Assembly: GCF_945859825.1 (NCBI RefSeq)
Contig: NZ_CAMAPC010000018.1
Location: forward strand, 1-64,000
Direction: 5' to 3'
Length of the DNA: 64,000 nt
Origin: Pseudoalteromonas holothuriae
Lineage (GTDB): Bacteria > Pseudomonadota > Gammaproteobacteria > Enterobacterales > Alteromonadaceae
Below the pieces are notes generated by a model, which searched no databases, was not told where the DNA came from, and saw only the letters and a program-made list of their open reading frames with translations. Position numbers and translations under genes: made by a program. Shown piece by piece: positions 44,713 through 53,074 of the stretch; position 1 is the first letter of the stretch; each line of letters opens with the position of its first letter.

Positions 44713-46593
44713 CTAATCTTCAAAGTAGGTGTAGCCTGCAAGCCCTGCATTGAGTTCTTGCAAATACTGCACTCGAAGTGATTCATCTTCAACACTTTGC
44801 TCAACCCTTACCTCAAAATTCTTTGCTAATTGAACATGATCATAATGCACAAATTTCAGCACCTCTTGCACACTATCACCCTTAATTGCATTCGTCAGCG
44901 TATAGCCATTATCACTTAGCTCAACATGAACTGAGTCCGTATCTCCAAATAAATTATGCAGATCACCAAGAATTTCTTGATAAGCCCCGACCATGAACAT
45001 AGCAATATGGTATTGTTCGCCAGCGACATAAGGAGGAATTGGTAAACTAGATTCAATGCCTGAGCCTTCCACATATTCACGAATTTGGCCATCAGAGTCA
45101 CACGTTATATCTTGTAAAATTGCTCTTTGAGTCAGAGGTTTATCTAAAGACTCTATCGGCATAATAGGAAATAATTGTTGAATTCCCCATACATCTGGTA
45201 ATGATTGAAATAATGAAAAGTTCACAAACAATTTATCGGCTAGCTTTTCATTTAAATCATCGAGCACTTCACGGTGAGCACGCGCATTTTCATTAAGTAA
45301 CTCTCTAACGCGATGCAAAATAGTAAAGTACAATTGTTCAATCTGGGCCCATTGAGTCATGCTCACCATACCATGCACGTACTGTGCATGAGCTTCACTA
45401 AATAAATGCATAGCATCATGATAAGTCTCTAGCGCTAAACGCGCTGTTGTCCGATTATAGGCTTGCCATAACTCTTGTAAAATCGTGTGTGAATTTTGAG
45501 CAGGAGCAACTGGTTGAGGCTGATTAGGGGCCTTTTCAACGTCAATCACATCTGTAATTAATACGGCATGGTGAGCGGTTAAAGCCCTCCCTGACTCAGT
45601 AATAATGGCCGGATGGGTTAAATTATGCTGTTCACACACCTCAGCAAATGCACTGACTACATTACGTGCATATTCTGCAATGGTGTAATTCATTGAACAA
45701 GCACTACGCGACCCTGAACCTTCATAATCAACGCCTAAACCACCGCCTACATCTACGGTTTTCAAAGGCACGCCTAATTGTGATAACTCTGCAAAGTGAC
45801 GTGCACACTCTTTGAGTGCACGATGGATATCACGAATATTAGCGATTTGGGAACCAATATGAAAATGTACCAAGTTCATTAAATGCAACTTATTGGCTCT
45901 TCTTAGCGTATTAACGGCATCGAGTACTTGTCCCGCCGTTAAACCAAATTTACCCTTCTCCCCCCCGGTATTTTGCCACTTACCTTTTCCAACCGAATTC
46001 AAACGAATACGAATGCCAATAGCAGGCTCAATGCCTAAGTCATCTATCTCTTTAATAAGTGTGGTTAATTCTGATAGCTTTTCTACAACAATATTGACCT
46101 TATGCCCCATTGCTTGGCCAATACAAGCTAGACGCAAAAATTCACTGTCTTTATAACCATTGCAAACAATCGTAATTGGCTGTGTTGCAATACCTAAAAT
46201 AGCCATTAATTCAGGTTTTGAGCCAGCCTCTAAACCAACTTGGCCACTTGGGTGTGCTAGTAATTGAGTCACAACAGAGCGCTGCTGATTAACTTTTATC
46301 GGATAAACGCAATTGTATTGACCTTGATAATCACGTTGTTGACATGCTAAAGCAAACGCTTCAGTCATGGTATCTACGCGATGCTTGAGGATATCGGTAA
46401 AACGTACTAACACGGGCAAGGTTAAACCTTGCGCTTTAAACTCTTCGGTGAGGCTATTGAATGAAATTGGTGTTTTACTATTATCACCATCTGGATAAGC
46501 GACCAACTCGCCTTGCCCATTAATATCGAAATACCCTTCGCTCCAATGAGTTACATTGTATATTTCACGTGCTGTATCTAAACCCCAATCCAT
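44713..46593 (-). CDS. speA: Biosynthetic arginine decarboxylase
   Basis: This is a 626-residue PLP enzyme (E. coli SpeA 632 or longer). It converts arginine to agmatine for putrescine synthesis. The PLP lysine lies in YPIKVNQQR, the phosphate-binding region in DVGGGLGVDYEG, and the Cys-containing end region has GDLHNLFGDTDSVHVEL. Its partner spermidine synthase, speE, lies about 0.9 kb away on the other strand. No speB is seen within the window. Confidence 0.97.
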   Translation of the reverse strand: MDWGLDTAREIYNVTHWSEGYFDINGQGELVAYPDGDNSKTPISFNSLTEEFKAQGLTLPVLVRFTDILKHRVDTMTEAFALACQQRDYQGQYNCVYPIKVNQQRSVVTQLLAHPSGQVGLEAGSKPELMAILGIATQPITIVCNGYKDSEFLRLACIGQAMGHKVNIVVEKLSELTTLIKEIDDLGIEPAIGIRIRLNSVGKGKWQNTGGEKGKFGLTAGQVLDAVNTLRRANKLHLMNLVHFHIGSQIANIRDIHRALKECARHFAELSQLGVPLKTVDVGGGLGVDYEGSGSRSACSMNYTIAEYARNVVSAFAEVCEQHNLTHPAIITESGRALTAHHAVLITDVIDVEKAPNQPQPVAPAQNSHTILQELWQAYNRTTARLALETYHDAMHLFSEAHAQYVHGMVSMTQWAQIEQLYFTILHRVRELLNENARAHREVLDDLNEKLADKLFVNFSLFQSLPDVWGIQQLFPIMPIESLDKPLTQRAILQDITCDSDGQIREYVEGSGIESSLPIPPYVAGEQYHIAMFMVGAYQEILGDLHNLFGDTDSVHVELSDNGYTLTNAIKGDSVQEVLKFVHYDHVQLAKNFEVRVEQSVEDESLRVQYLQELNAGLAGYTYFED

Positions 46594-46814
46594 AGCCCAC
46601 TCTTTTAAATTACTAAAATCCTATTTTAATACGCAGCGTATGGATTAGCGACCATAATTTATTTCGTCAATAGCATATTAGGGGATGTGTAAAAGAAAGT
46701 ATTATTAGGTAATTAAAGTAACTATCAGTGAAATAAACCTATGAAATCGATGCTGTAAGTTTCAATACGCAGGCTTATCAATTGATTTACAATAAACCTG
46801 CATAGTCACATCAA

Positions 46815-47084
46815 TTATTTAGTATGACTTTGAGCTCTACCTTTAACCTCAACTCTACGCATAGCTTCTCTGGTTTCTTTACGAACCTCTTTCGCTAACG
46901 CTCGTGACATGCAACGCTTTTTCCGCAGGTTACTACCTGTTGTTGGACGAGATTCGCATACCAAATCTGCATTATCTGCTTTTGCGACACGAGTATCACT
47001 ACTACCCTCACTGGTAGAGTTACAACCACTTAGTAGCAAAACCCCTGCAGCTACCACAGCTGATAAGTGCAATTTAATATTCAT
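46815..47084 (-). CDS. Small uncharacterised lipoprotein
   Basis: This is an 89-residue protein with lipobox LLSGC. The mature part is short and basic (LRKKRCMSRALAKEVRKETR), with two cysteines besides the lipid one. AAGGAAG precedes the ATG at 47084. I do not recognise a named family. Similar small lipoproteins are common in Pseudoalteromonas-type genomes. Confidence 0.7.
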   Translation of the reverse strand: MNIKLHLSAVVAAGVLLLSGCNSTSEGSSDTRVAKADNADLVCESRPTTGSNLRKKRCMSRALAKEVRKETREAMRRVEVKGRAQSHTK

Positions 47085-47465
47085 ATATCTTCCTTTTTAT
47101 AGTTTAGTGTTATTAATCATTGAGTACCTTTTAGAGTACTCTATGCCAACATTACATTATTCTTGCTTAATATGTAAACGGTTTATTCCTTGACTGTAAG
47201 TTTAAGAATATAAATACCTGCTCAACAATTAAAACCGCCAAGCCGATGGTATCTAGCGTAAGCTACATTGTTAGCTTTTCCTATCACTACCATATATGTC
47301 AATAATAAAAGCGCGCAATATTGCTTCTCATAAATTTCAAAGTTGCTCTATTATTAAATAGTTCAGTGTTATGTACGATAAACAGATAGGTTACTTCTTT
47401 TAACGTAAATTTAGATTGAGCTAACGCGCAAGCACTGGCAGAATTGCCAACAATTTATAGTAAGT
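47085..47465. other. 381-bp divergent intergenic region
   Basis: It separates the small lipoprotein gene (minus) from speE (plus). An inverted repeat, GAGTAC, 8 bp, GTACTC (47122-47141), sits about 40 bp upstream of the lipoprotein start and could be an operator. A weak TTGAGC-17-CAGAAT pair precedes speE. Nothing else is evident. Confidence 0.45.
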
Positions 47466-48338
47466 GTGAACATTGATATGTCGAATTTAGAAGCAAACCG
47501 TTGGTTTACAGAGGTGAGTGACCGTGATGGCAGCGCCTTTTCGTTGCGCATCAACAAAAAATTGGATGAAATTCAGTCTCCATTTCAAAATGTTGAGATG
47601 TATGAGACAACCAACTTTGGTAATCTCATGATTATCGATGGCTGTACTATGGTCAGCTCTCGAGAAAATTTCTTTTATCATGAAATGATAAGCCATCCGG
47701 CACTATTTTCTCACCCAGCCCCTAAAAATGTGGTGATCATTGGTGGTGGTGATTGCGGTACACTTAGAGAAGTATTAAAACACCCAGACGTTGAAAATGT
47801 TACACAAATCGACATAGACGAAGTTGTTACACAAATGTCGCTTAAATATTTTCCCGAGCTGTGTGAGTCAAATAGTGACCCCCGTGCTACTGTAATGTTC
47901 GACGATGGCATTAAGTACATGCGCGAAATTGCACCTGAATCTGTTGACGTAGTTATCGTTGATGGCACAGACCCAGTTGGTCCAGGTGAAGGGCTATTTA
48001 ACCATGCCTTTTACACTAGCTGCTTAAAAGCTCTGCGCACTGGAGGTATTCTCGTTCAACAAAGTGAGTCACCACTTACTCACATGCCTTTATTGTTAGA
48101 TATGCGTGATGCTATGCTCGAGGTAGGCTTTGTTGATTTACATACATTGCCTTTTCCACAACCCATCTACCCTAGCGGCCTCTGGTCTGCGACTCTAGCA
48201 CGTAAAGGTGAACCATTTAACGGCTTTAGAGAACAAGACGCTGACAATGCAAAATTTGACACTGAGTATTACAACTCAGGTATCCACAAAGGCGCATTGG
48301 CCACGCCTAACTTTATGAAACGTGCATTTATTAAATAA
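47466..48338 (+). CDS. speE: Polyamine aminopropyltransferase (spermidine synthase)
   Basis: This is a 290-residue spermidine synthase. It transfers an aminopropyl group from decarboxylated SAM to putrescine. The SAM fold has IIGGGDCGTLREVLKHP (a Cys replaces the usual Gly in GGGDG), and DGTDPVGPGEGLF marks the catalytic Asp region. The start may be the GTG at 47466 or the ATG at 47478; neither has a strong ribosome site. Followed by a bidirectional terminator. Confidence 0.93.
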   Translation: MNIDMSNLEANRWFTEVSDRDGSAFSLRINKKLDEIQSPFQNVEMYETTNFGNLMIIDGCTMVSSRENFFYHEMISHPALFSHPAPKNVVIIGGGDCGTLREVLKHPDVENVTQIDIDEVVTQMSLKYFPELCESNSDPRATVMFDDGIKYMREIAPESVDVVIVDGTDPVGPGEGLFNHAFYTSCLKALRTGGILVQQSESPLTHMPLLLDMRDAMLEVGFVDLHTLPFPQPIYPSGLWSATLARKGEPFNGFREQDADNAKFDTEYYNSGIHKGALATPNFMKRAFIK

Positions 48339-48370
48339 GCGCCTGTCTCAAATGACCCAATAAAACACAA

Positions 48371-48394
48371 AAAACCCAAGCATGCTTGGGTTTT
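48371..48394. terminator. Bidirectional terminator of speE and hemE
   Basis: AAAACCCAAGCATGCTTGGGTTTT is one long palindrome of 24 bp split here as AAAACCCAAGCA and TGCTTGGGTTTT. It is flanked by A-run and T-run, and both converging genes end next to it. Confidence 0.9.
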
Positions 48395-48418
48395 TCTATT
48401 TAGCCATTTAGCCAATCA

Positions 48419-49483
48419 TCACTTGTGATATTTAGCGCTAAACTCATGCACCGCATTAATAAATACACCTGCATTTTCAGGGTCAACATCTGGTGTAATA
48501 CCATGACCAAGGTTAAAGACGTGGCCCGCACCATCACCAAAGCTAGCCAAAATAGATTGTACCTCTTCACGAATACGCTCAGGGGTTCCATGAAGCATAG
48601 AAGGATCCATATTCCCTTGTAGTGCCACTTTGTCACCAACACGACGTTTCGCATCTGCAATATCAATCGTCCAATCAAGGCCAATAGCGTCACAGCCTGT
48701 TGCAGCTATCGCCTCTATCCATTGGCCACCATTTTTAGTAAATAACGTTACTGGCACTTTGCGACCATCGTGATTTCTTATTAAGCCATCCACAATTTTG
48801 TGCATATATTGCAAAGAAAACTCTTTATAATCACGTGGGCTTAACACTCCACCCCATGAGTCAAATACCATCAAAGATTGTGCACCTGCCTCTACTTGCG
48901 CATTTAAATAGTCAATAACTGAATCGGCTAATTTATCTAACAACAAATGCAGGGTTTGTGGCTCTGCAAATGCCATTTTCTTAATTTTACCAAACACCTT
49001 GCTACTGCCACCTTCAACCATATATGTTGCCAGTGTCCAAGGCGAGCCAGAAAAGCCTATCAGAGGTACTTCACCTTTGAGTTCACGACGAATAGTACTC
49101 ACCGCATTCATTACATAACCCAGCTCATCAGTCGGGTCGAGCTTAGGGATATTTTTTACATCTTGCAGTGAACTGATCGGGCGCTCAAACTTAGGACCTT
49201 CACCAGTTTCAAAATACAGACCTAAGCCCATTGCATCTGGAATCGTCAGAATATCGCTAAATAAAATTGCTGCATCTAGCGGGTAACGACGCAATGGCTG
49301 TAACGTCACCTCACAAGCTAACTCCGCATTTCGACACAAACTCATGAAGTCACCAGCTTGTGCTCGGGTTGCACGATATTCAGGTAAATAACGACCTGCT
49401 TGACGCATCATCCACACCGGAGTGACATCAACAGGTTGTTTCATCAACGCACGTAAATAACGATCGTTTTTCAATTCGCTCAT
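48419..49483 (-). CDS. hemE: Uroporphyrinogen decarboxylase
   Basis: This is a 354-residue enzyme of heme synthesis that decarboxylates uroporphyrinogen III to coproporphyrinogen III. The start is the ATG at 49483 (MSELKNDRYLRALMKQPVDV), matching E. coli in length; a longer TTG-initiated form is not supported. Signatures are WMMRQAGRYLPEYR and the GFSGSPWTLATYMVEG motif. It shares the terminator at 48371 with speE. Confidence 0.97.
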   Translation of the reverse strand: MSELKNDRYLRALMKQPVDVTPVWMMRQAGRYLPEYRATRAQAGDFMSLCRNAELACEVTLQPLRRYPLDAAILFSDILTIPDAMGLGLYFETGEGPKFERPISSLQDVKNIPKLDPTDELGYVMNAVSTIRRELKGEVPLIGFSGSPWTLATYMVEGGSSKVFGKIKKMAFAEPQTLHLLLDKLADSVIDYLNAQVEAGAQSLMVFDSWGGVLSPRDYKEFSLQYMHKIVDGLIRNHDGRKVPVTLFTKNGGQWIEAIAATGCDAIGLDWTIDIADAKRRVGDKVALQGNMDPSMLHGTPERIREEVQSILASFGDGAGHVFNLGHGITPDVDPENAGVFINAVHEFSAKYHK

Positions 49484-49659
49484 AGCGTATCTCGACTCCA
49501 AAACTTTAAAAATTGTTCAGATTGTACCACCATCTTGGCAAGCACTCTATCTAAACCCAAGCGCAAATTAATCCGCATATAATCTAAATTAAAGTTCCTA
49601 TAACTCAAAAAGTTAGTAAATTAGTATCAAAAATAGGCAAAAATCATGTCGCCTAGGTG

Positions 49660-49689
49660 TTTACAATAGAGGTCAAAACTTGGTATAAA
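49660..49689 (+). promoter_or_regulatory. Strong promoter of a candidate small RNA
   Basis: -35 TTTACA (49660-49665), an 18-bp spacer ending in TGG (extended -10) and -10 TATAAA (49684-49689). Initiation would fall near 49697. No reading frame follows before the terminator at 49769. Confidence 0.65.
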
Positions 49690-49696
49690 ATTGTCG

Positions 49697-49799
49697 CGTT
49701 ACAAAAATAACAACAAAACACCTTTAGAATAAGAATAACAATAGTTATCAACTAGCTAAACTGCATTCAAACCACCTCTTGTAGGTGGTTTTTCTTTTT
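49697..49799 (+). ncRNA. Candidate small RNA upstream of rsd
   Basis: A stand-alone transcript of about 100 nt is predicted between the promoter at 49660-49689 and a canonical terminator at 49769-49799. The 5' part is unstructured and A-rich (ACAAAAATAACAACAAAACA), a layout seen in Hfq-dependent small RNAs. A small TAAC/GTTA stem lies in the middle. It matches no small RNA I recognise. The alternative is a terminator-controlled leader for rsd. Confidence 0.5.
49769..49799 (+). terminator. Intrinsic terminator of the candidate small RNA
   Basis: Stem AAACCACCT, loop CTTGT, AGGTGGTTT is followed by TTCTTTTT. It lies 130 bp upstream of rsd, with no coding sequence before it. Confidence 0.85.
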
Positions 49800-49872
49800 G
49801 AAAACCCCAAAAAAGGAACCCCTTAACTATCAATGAGTTATTATGTTTTTTTACAATAAAAATAAAAATAGG

Positions 49873-49902
49873 TTGACCTTTGCCGCAGATTTCCTTTTTA
49901 TA
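49873..49902 (+). promoter_or_regulatory. Candidate rsd promoter
   Basis: TTGACC (49873-49878), 18 bp and TTTATA (49897-49902) lie directly upstream of rsd and after the small-RNA terminator. rsd can thus be transcribed independently. Confidence 0.4.
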
Positions 49903-49931
49903 GAGGAAACAATCCGCAATAGGAGATCACT

Positions 49932-50402
49932 ATGCTTTCACGGTTAGAACGAGCCCAAGAAAAGTGGGGAGGCAGCCATAGTGTTATTGATGCATGGTTA
50001 GCAGAGCGACAAGAATTATTACTGCAGTACTACAAACTTGCAGGATTCTCTCCTTATGACAAAAAAGATCATGCCTTGCCTGATCAGATGAAGATCCAAG
50101 CTTTTTGTCAAATACTAATGGACTACCTTTCAGCTGGGCACTTTGAGATTTACGATAACTTAGTAGAAGCTTGCGAAGAAAAGGGTCCGGATAGTGCTAA
50201 ACTTGCACAAGCACTGTATCCACGCATTGCTGGTACCACCGATGTGGCTTTAGACTTTAATGATAAGTATGCAGAAAATTCTCAGGAACAGGTGTTACAG
50301 GATTTTGATAAAGACCTATCTCACTTAGGTGAAGTGTTAGAGTCTCGTTTTGAATTAGAAGACGAACTGATTGATAATTTGTACGCCAATCATAGCGATT
50401 AA
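49932..50402 (+). CDS. rsd: Regulator of sigma D (anti-sigma-70 factor)
   Basis: This is a 156-residue Rsd/AlgQ-family protein. It binds sigma-70 and helps shift RNA polymerase to alternative sigma factors in stationary phase. The conserved block reads FCQILMDYLSAGHFEIYDNL, matching E. coli Rsd. It has a good AGGAGAT ribosome site. It stands alone and is followed by a strong bidirectional terminator. Confidence 0.9.
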   Translation: MLSRLERAQEKWGGSHSVIDAWLAERQELLLQYYKLAGFSPYDKKDHALPDQMKIQAFCQILMDYLSAGHFEIYDNLVEACEEKGPDSAKLAQALYPRIAGTTDVALDFNDKYAENSQEQVLQDFDKDLSHLGEVLESRFELEDELIDNLYANHSD

Positions 50403-50427
50403 TGCTCAATACGCAGCGGAACGTATT

Positions 50428-50467
50428 AAGCATTAAAAAAGGGCCATAGGGCCCTTTTTTAATGCTT
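50428..50467. terminator. Bidirectional terminator of rsd and fkpA
   Basis: A perfect 18-bp stem (arms AAGCATTAAAAAAGGGCC and its complement) has an ATAG loop. A-run and T-run sit inside the stem. It serves the convergent genes on both sides. Confidence 0.92.
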
Positions 50468-50477
50468 TGAGTCGAAT

Positions 50478-51230
50478 TTATTCAGCTTCTGCTTTTTGAG
50501 CTTCATCTTGAATTTCAAGTAGTTCAACTTCAAAAACCAGCGTTGAGTTTGACGGAATTTTACCTAAATTACGCTCACCATAACCTAGTTCAGCTGGAAT
50601 AGTAAATTTATACTTAGAACCAACAGACATTAACTGCAAACCCTCAGTCCAACCTTTGATTACTTGACGCAGACCAAAAGTAGCAGGCTGCTCACGAGCA
50701 TATGAGCTATCGAATTCAGTACCATCTAACAATGTACCTTTATAATGAACAGTTACTTTATCAGTATCAACAGGCTTTTTACCGTCACCTTCTGAAATCA
50801 CTTCATATTGTAAACCAGACTCAGTAACAACAACGCCTTCTTTCTTCGCATTTTCAGCTAAGTACTTTTCACCGTCCGCTTTGTTCTTTTCTGCTTCATG
50901 TTTTACTTTTTCAGCTTGCTTTTCACGCACTGAAGTATCAAGTGCAGTCAACACTTCACGAATTTTTGCTTCATCTAATTGTGCATTACCCGCAAGTGCA
51001 TCCTCAAAACCACGCTTTAAAAGTGCTTGATCAAGCTCCAAACCAAAACTGGTTTTATCAGCTAAATCTTTTTGTAAAAAGTTACCCACTGATGCACCAA
51101 TACCATAGGCTTGCTGTTGTGCTTCTGTTTCTAATTTTAACTCAGCTGGTTTTTCTTCTGCTTTTTGGTTACATGCAGTCAGAGCAAGCACTGCAGCTGC
51201 CACCAAAGACAATTTAATCGTCTGTTTCAT
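50478..51230 (-). CDS. fkpA: FKBP-type peptidyl-prolyl isomerase lipoprotein
   Basis: This is a 250-residue FkpA/Mip-type foldase. An N-terminal lipobox (LTAC) makes it membrane-anchored, unlike periplasmic soluble E. coli FkpA. A helical dimerisation part (about 35-125) is followed by the FKBP domain: VTVHYKGTLLDGTEFDSSY and IPAELGYGERNLGKIPSNS. It assists envelope protein folding. It is next to slyX as in E. coli, but is inverted with the WD40 gene between. Confidence 0.92.
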   Translation of the reverse strand: MKQTIKLSLVAAAVLALTACNQKAEEKPAELKLETEAQQQAYGIGASVGNFLQKDLADKTSFGLELDQALLKRGFEDALAGNAQLDEAKIREVLTALDTSVREKQAEKVKHEAEKNKADGEKYLAENAKKEGVVVTESGLQYEVISEGDGKKPVDTDKVTVHYKGTLLDGTEFDSSYAREQPATFGLRQVIKGWTEGLQLMSVGSKYKFTIPAELGYGERNLGKIPSNSTLVFEVELLEIQDEAQKAEAE

Positions 51231-51484
51231 TCTCTTTTCTCCGACAAGCCCATCGGCTGCCTGTTAATATTATATTAATGGTTAATTCTATTTAGCCACA
51301 TTACCATTCATCGCGATAGATGCCAACTTGTATGACATCAATGCAGATATATAACGTTTTCTGTGACTTGTAGCGACTTTGTGGTAACGATACGCTACTA
51401 TCAAAGTAACAATACACTTAAATTGTTTAGATTTTTATAGTTTACCTTGTGTAACTCACAGCGTTAAGGGGAAATACCTATATT

Positions 51485-52474
51485 ATGCCCAAACTTGATC
51501 GCTTCTTGCTGTTAATAACGCTATTTTTATTAAGTAGCTGCACACCAGCTGATAAAAAAGCCGATTTAACTATTGAGCATGCCACCAGAGGCGCTTTTGC
51601 TGCTGCTATTTCACATGATGGTCGTTACAGTTTAGTGTCATCTGTAGAACATGGTGTCAGCCTGTGGGACAATCAAGTCCATGGCTTAAAATATCAATGG
51701 CAACAATCAAAGCCTGATGGCAACTTAGTCCATTCATTAGCTATTGCCTATGACAATAGCGTTGCCGTTACAGCTGAAAACGAAACTTTTGCTATTTGGG
51801 ACATTACCACAGGCAAAAACCTCGGTTTTTATCAAATCCAAACGGGCACAATTAGAGACATCGCTATTAGTAATAAAGGACGTTATGTACTTTATGGACG
51901 AAGCGACAACGTGGTTGTGCACCTGGACTTAGAAAGTGGAAGACGCATAGAGTTCCTAGGTCACCAAGAAAAAATAAATTCTATAGACCTGTCTCCTAAT
52001 GGATACTTTGCGCTCTCTGGGGCAAATGATTATAGTGCTTATTTTTGGGATACTCGCACAGGACAAGTAATTCACCGCTTCAACCACCCTAGTCGTGTAA
52101 CGAAAGTAGCGCTAGATGCGACTGGTCAATATGCATTCACTGCCGATAGTTTAAAAAAAGCCAGTATTTGGCGGCTAACTTCAGGTGATCTCATTTCACA
52201 ATTACAGTATATTGCGCGCCAGAAGATATTCAGCGCGGTCCGCTTCAATCAATCTGGCACTCTTCTAGCCACCGGTTCGCCAAACAGAGAACTTACACTT
52301 TGGCGCGTCAAAGATGGACAAAAATTGGGGCTGTGGAAAGTGCAACCGCGCGAAGGCAGTCGGCCTAAATCGGCAGTTGTGTTCGATGTTACCTTTGTCG
52401 AACAAAATAATGCTTTAATCACCGAAAGTTCAAGTGGCTTATTAGAGCGTTTTAATCATGTGGAGTCCCAATGA
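51485..52474 (+). CDS. WD40-repeat lipoprotein
   Basis: This is a 329-residue lipoprotein (lipobox LLSSC). Repeated units end in W-D or W-R pairs (VSLWDN, FAIWDIT, AYFWDTR, ASIWRL, LTLWRV), forming about five to seven blades of a beta-propeller. It probably scaffolds proteins in the envelope. It is coupled to slyX by a 4-bp overlap. The function is otherwise unknown. Confidence 0.85.
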   Translation: MPKLDRFLLLITLFLLSSCTPADKKADLTIEHATRGAFAAAISHDGRYSLVSSVEHGVSLWDNQVHGLKYQWQQSKPDGNLVHSLAIAYDNSVAVTAENETFAIWDITTGKNLGFYQIQTGTIRDIAISNKGRYVLYGRSDNVVVHLDLESGRRIEFLGHQEKINSIDLSPNGYFALSGANDYSAYFWDTRTGQVIHRFNHPSRVTKVALDATGQYAFTADSLKKASIWRLTSGDLISQLQYIARQKIFSAVRFNQSGTLLATGSPNRELTLWRVKDGQKLGLWKVQPREGSRPKSAVVFDVTFVEQNNALITESSSGLLERFNHVESQ

Positions 52475-52683
52475 CTGAATTAGAAAACCGTGTTATGGAG
52501 CTAGAAGCTAAAGTATCTTTTCAAGATGATACTATTGACACACTCAATGATGAACTCAAAATGCACCAGCAAAGGCTTGCTAAAATGCAGCGTCAAATAG
52601 AATTACTGGGTGAAAAAATCAAAGAAGGCCAAGAAGAAGGTTTAATGCCTCAGCATCAAGAGCCACCACCGCCTCATTACTAA
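52471..52683 (+). CDS. slyX: SlyX protein
   Basis: This is a 70-residue coiled-coil protein with heptads across about 3-55 (ENRVMELEAKVSFQDDTIDT) and a proline-rich C-terminus (EPPPPHY). SlyX has no established molecular role. It sits beside fkpA and slyD in E. coli. Its ATG overlaps the WD40 lipoprotein stop. Confidence 0.93.
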   Translation: MTELENRVMELEAKVSFQDDTIDTLNDELKMHQQRLAKMQRQIELLGEKIKEGQEEGLMPQHQEPPPPHY

Positions 52684-52689
52684 TACACT

Positions 52690-52712
52690 AAACCAGAGGT
52701 TTACTCTGGTTT
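52690..52712. terminator. Hairpin between slyX and yheV
   Basis: Stem AAACCAGAG, loop GTTTA, CTCTGGTTT lies between convergent genes and overlaps the yheV stop. T-runs are short. Confidence 0.55.
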
Positions 52713-52901
52713 AAATACACCAATTACTTGCTCAAACTGACGTGTTGAAGCTTGCACAGCCTCTTCAGGTTGTGTCATGACATAGCCGCACTTTACGCAC
52801 TCCACTTTCTCCACATCATGCTCTTTAAACAACATCATCACGTCGAGTTCTTTACACTTTGGACAAGATGCCCCTGCAATAAAACGCTTCTTTTGCCTCA
52901 T
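52701..52901 (-). CDS. yheV: YheV family zinc-ribbon protein
   Basis: This is a 66-residue protein from the ATG at 52901 with AGAGGT upstream; a longer 75-residue reading lacks a start signal. The zinc ribbon ligands are CPKC (near residue 13) and CVKCGYV (near 37). It is unnamed in function, but conserved next to slyX in E. coli too. Confidence 0.9.
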   Translation of the reverse strand: MRQKKRFIAGASCPKCKELDVMMLFKEHDVEKVECVKCGYVMTQPEEAVQASTRQFEQVIGVFKPE

Positions 52902-53074
52902 GGTTATACCTCTGCAACTATCAGCCAAACATCATTAGCTATAATTTTACCCTAAAGCTACGCGCTAAGATACGACCGTAAAATATATACACGGATAATC
53001 AGTACATCGGTGCTGACTTAAACACAATCGTTCATGTTACAATGCACTTTATTCAGATTAAACAACAAAACACT

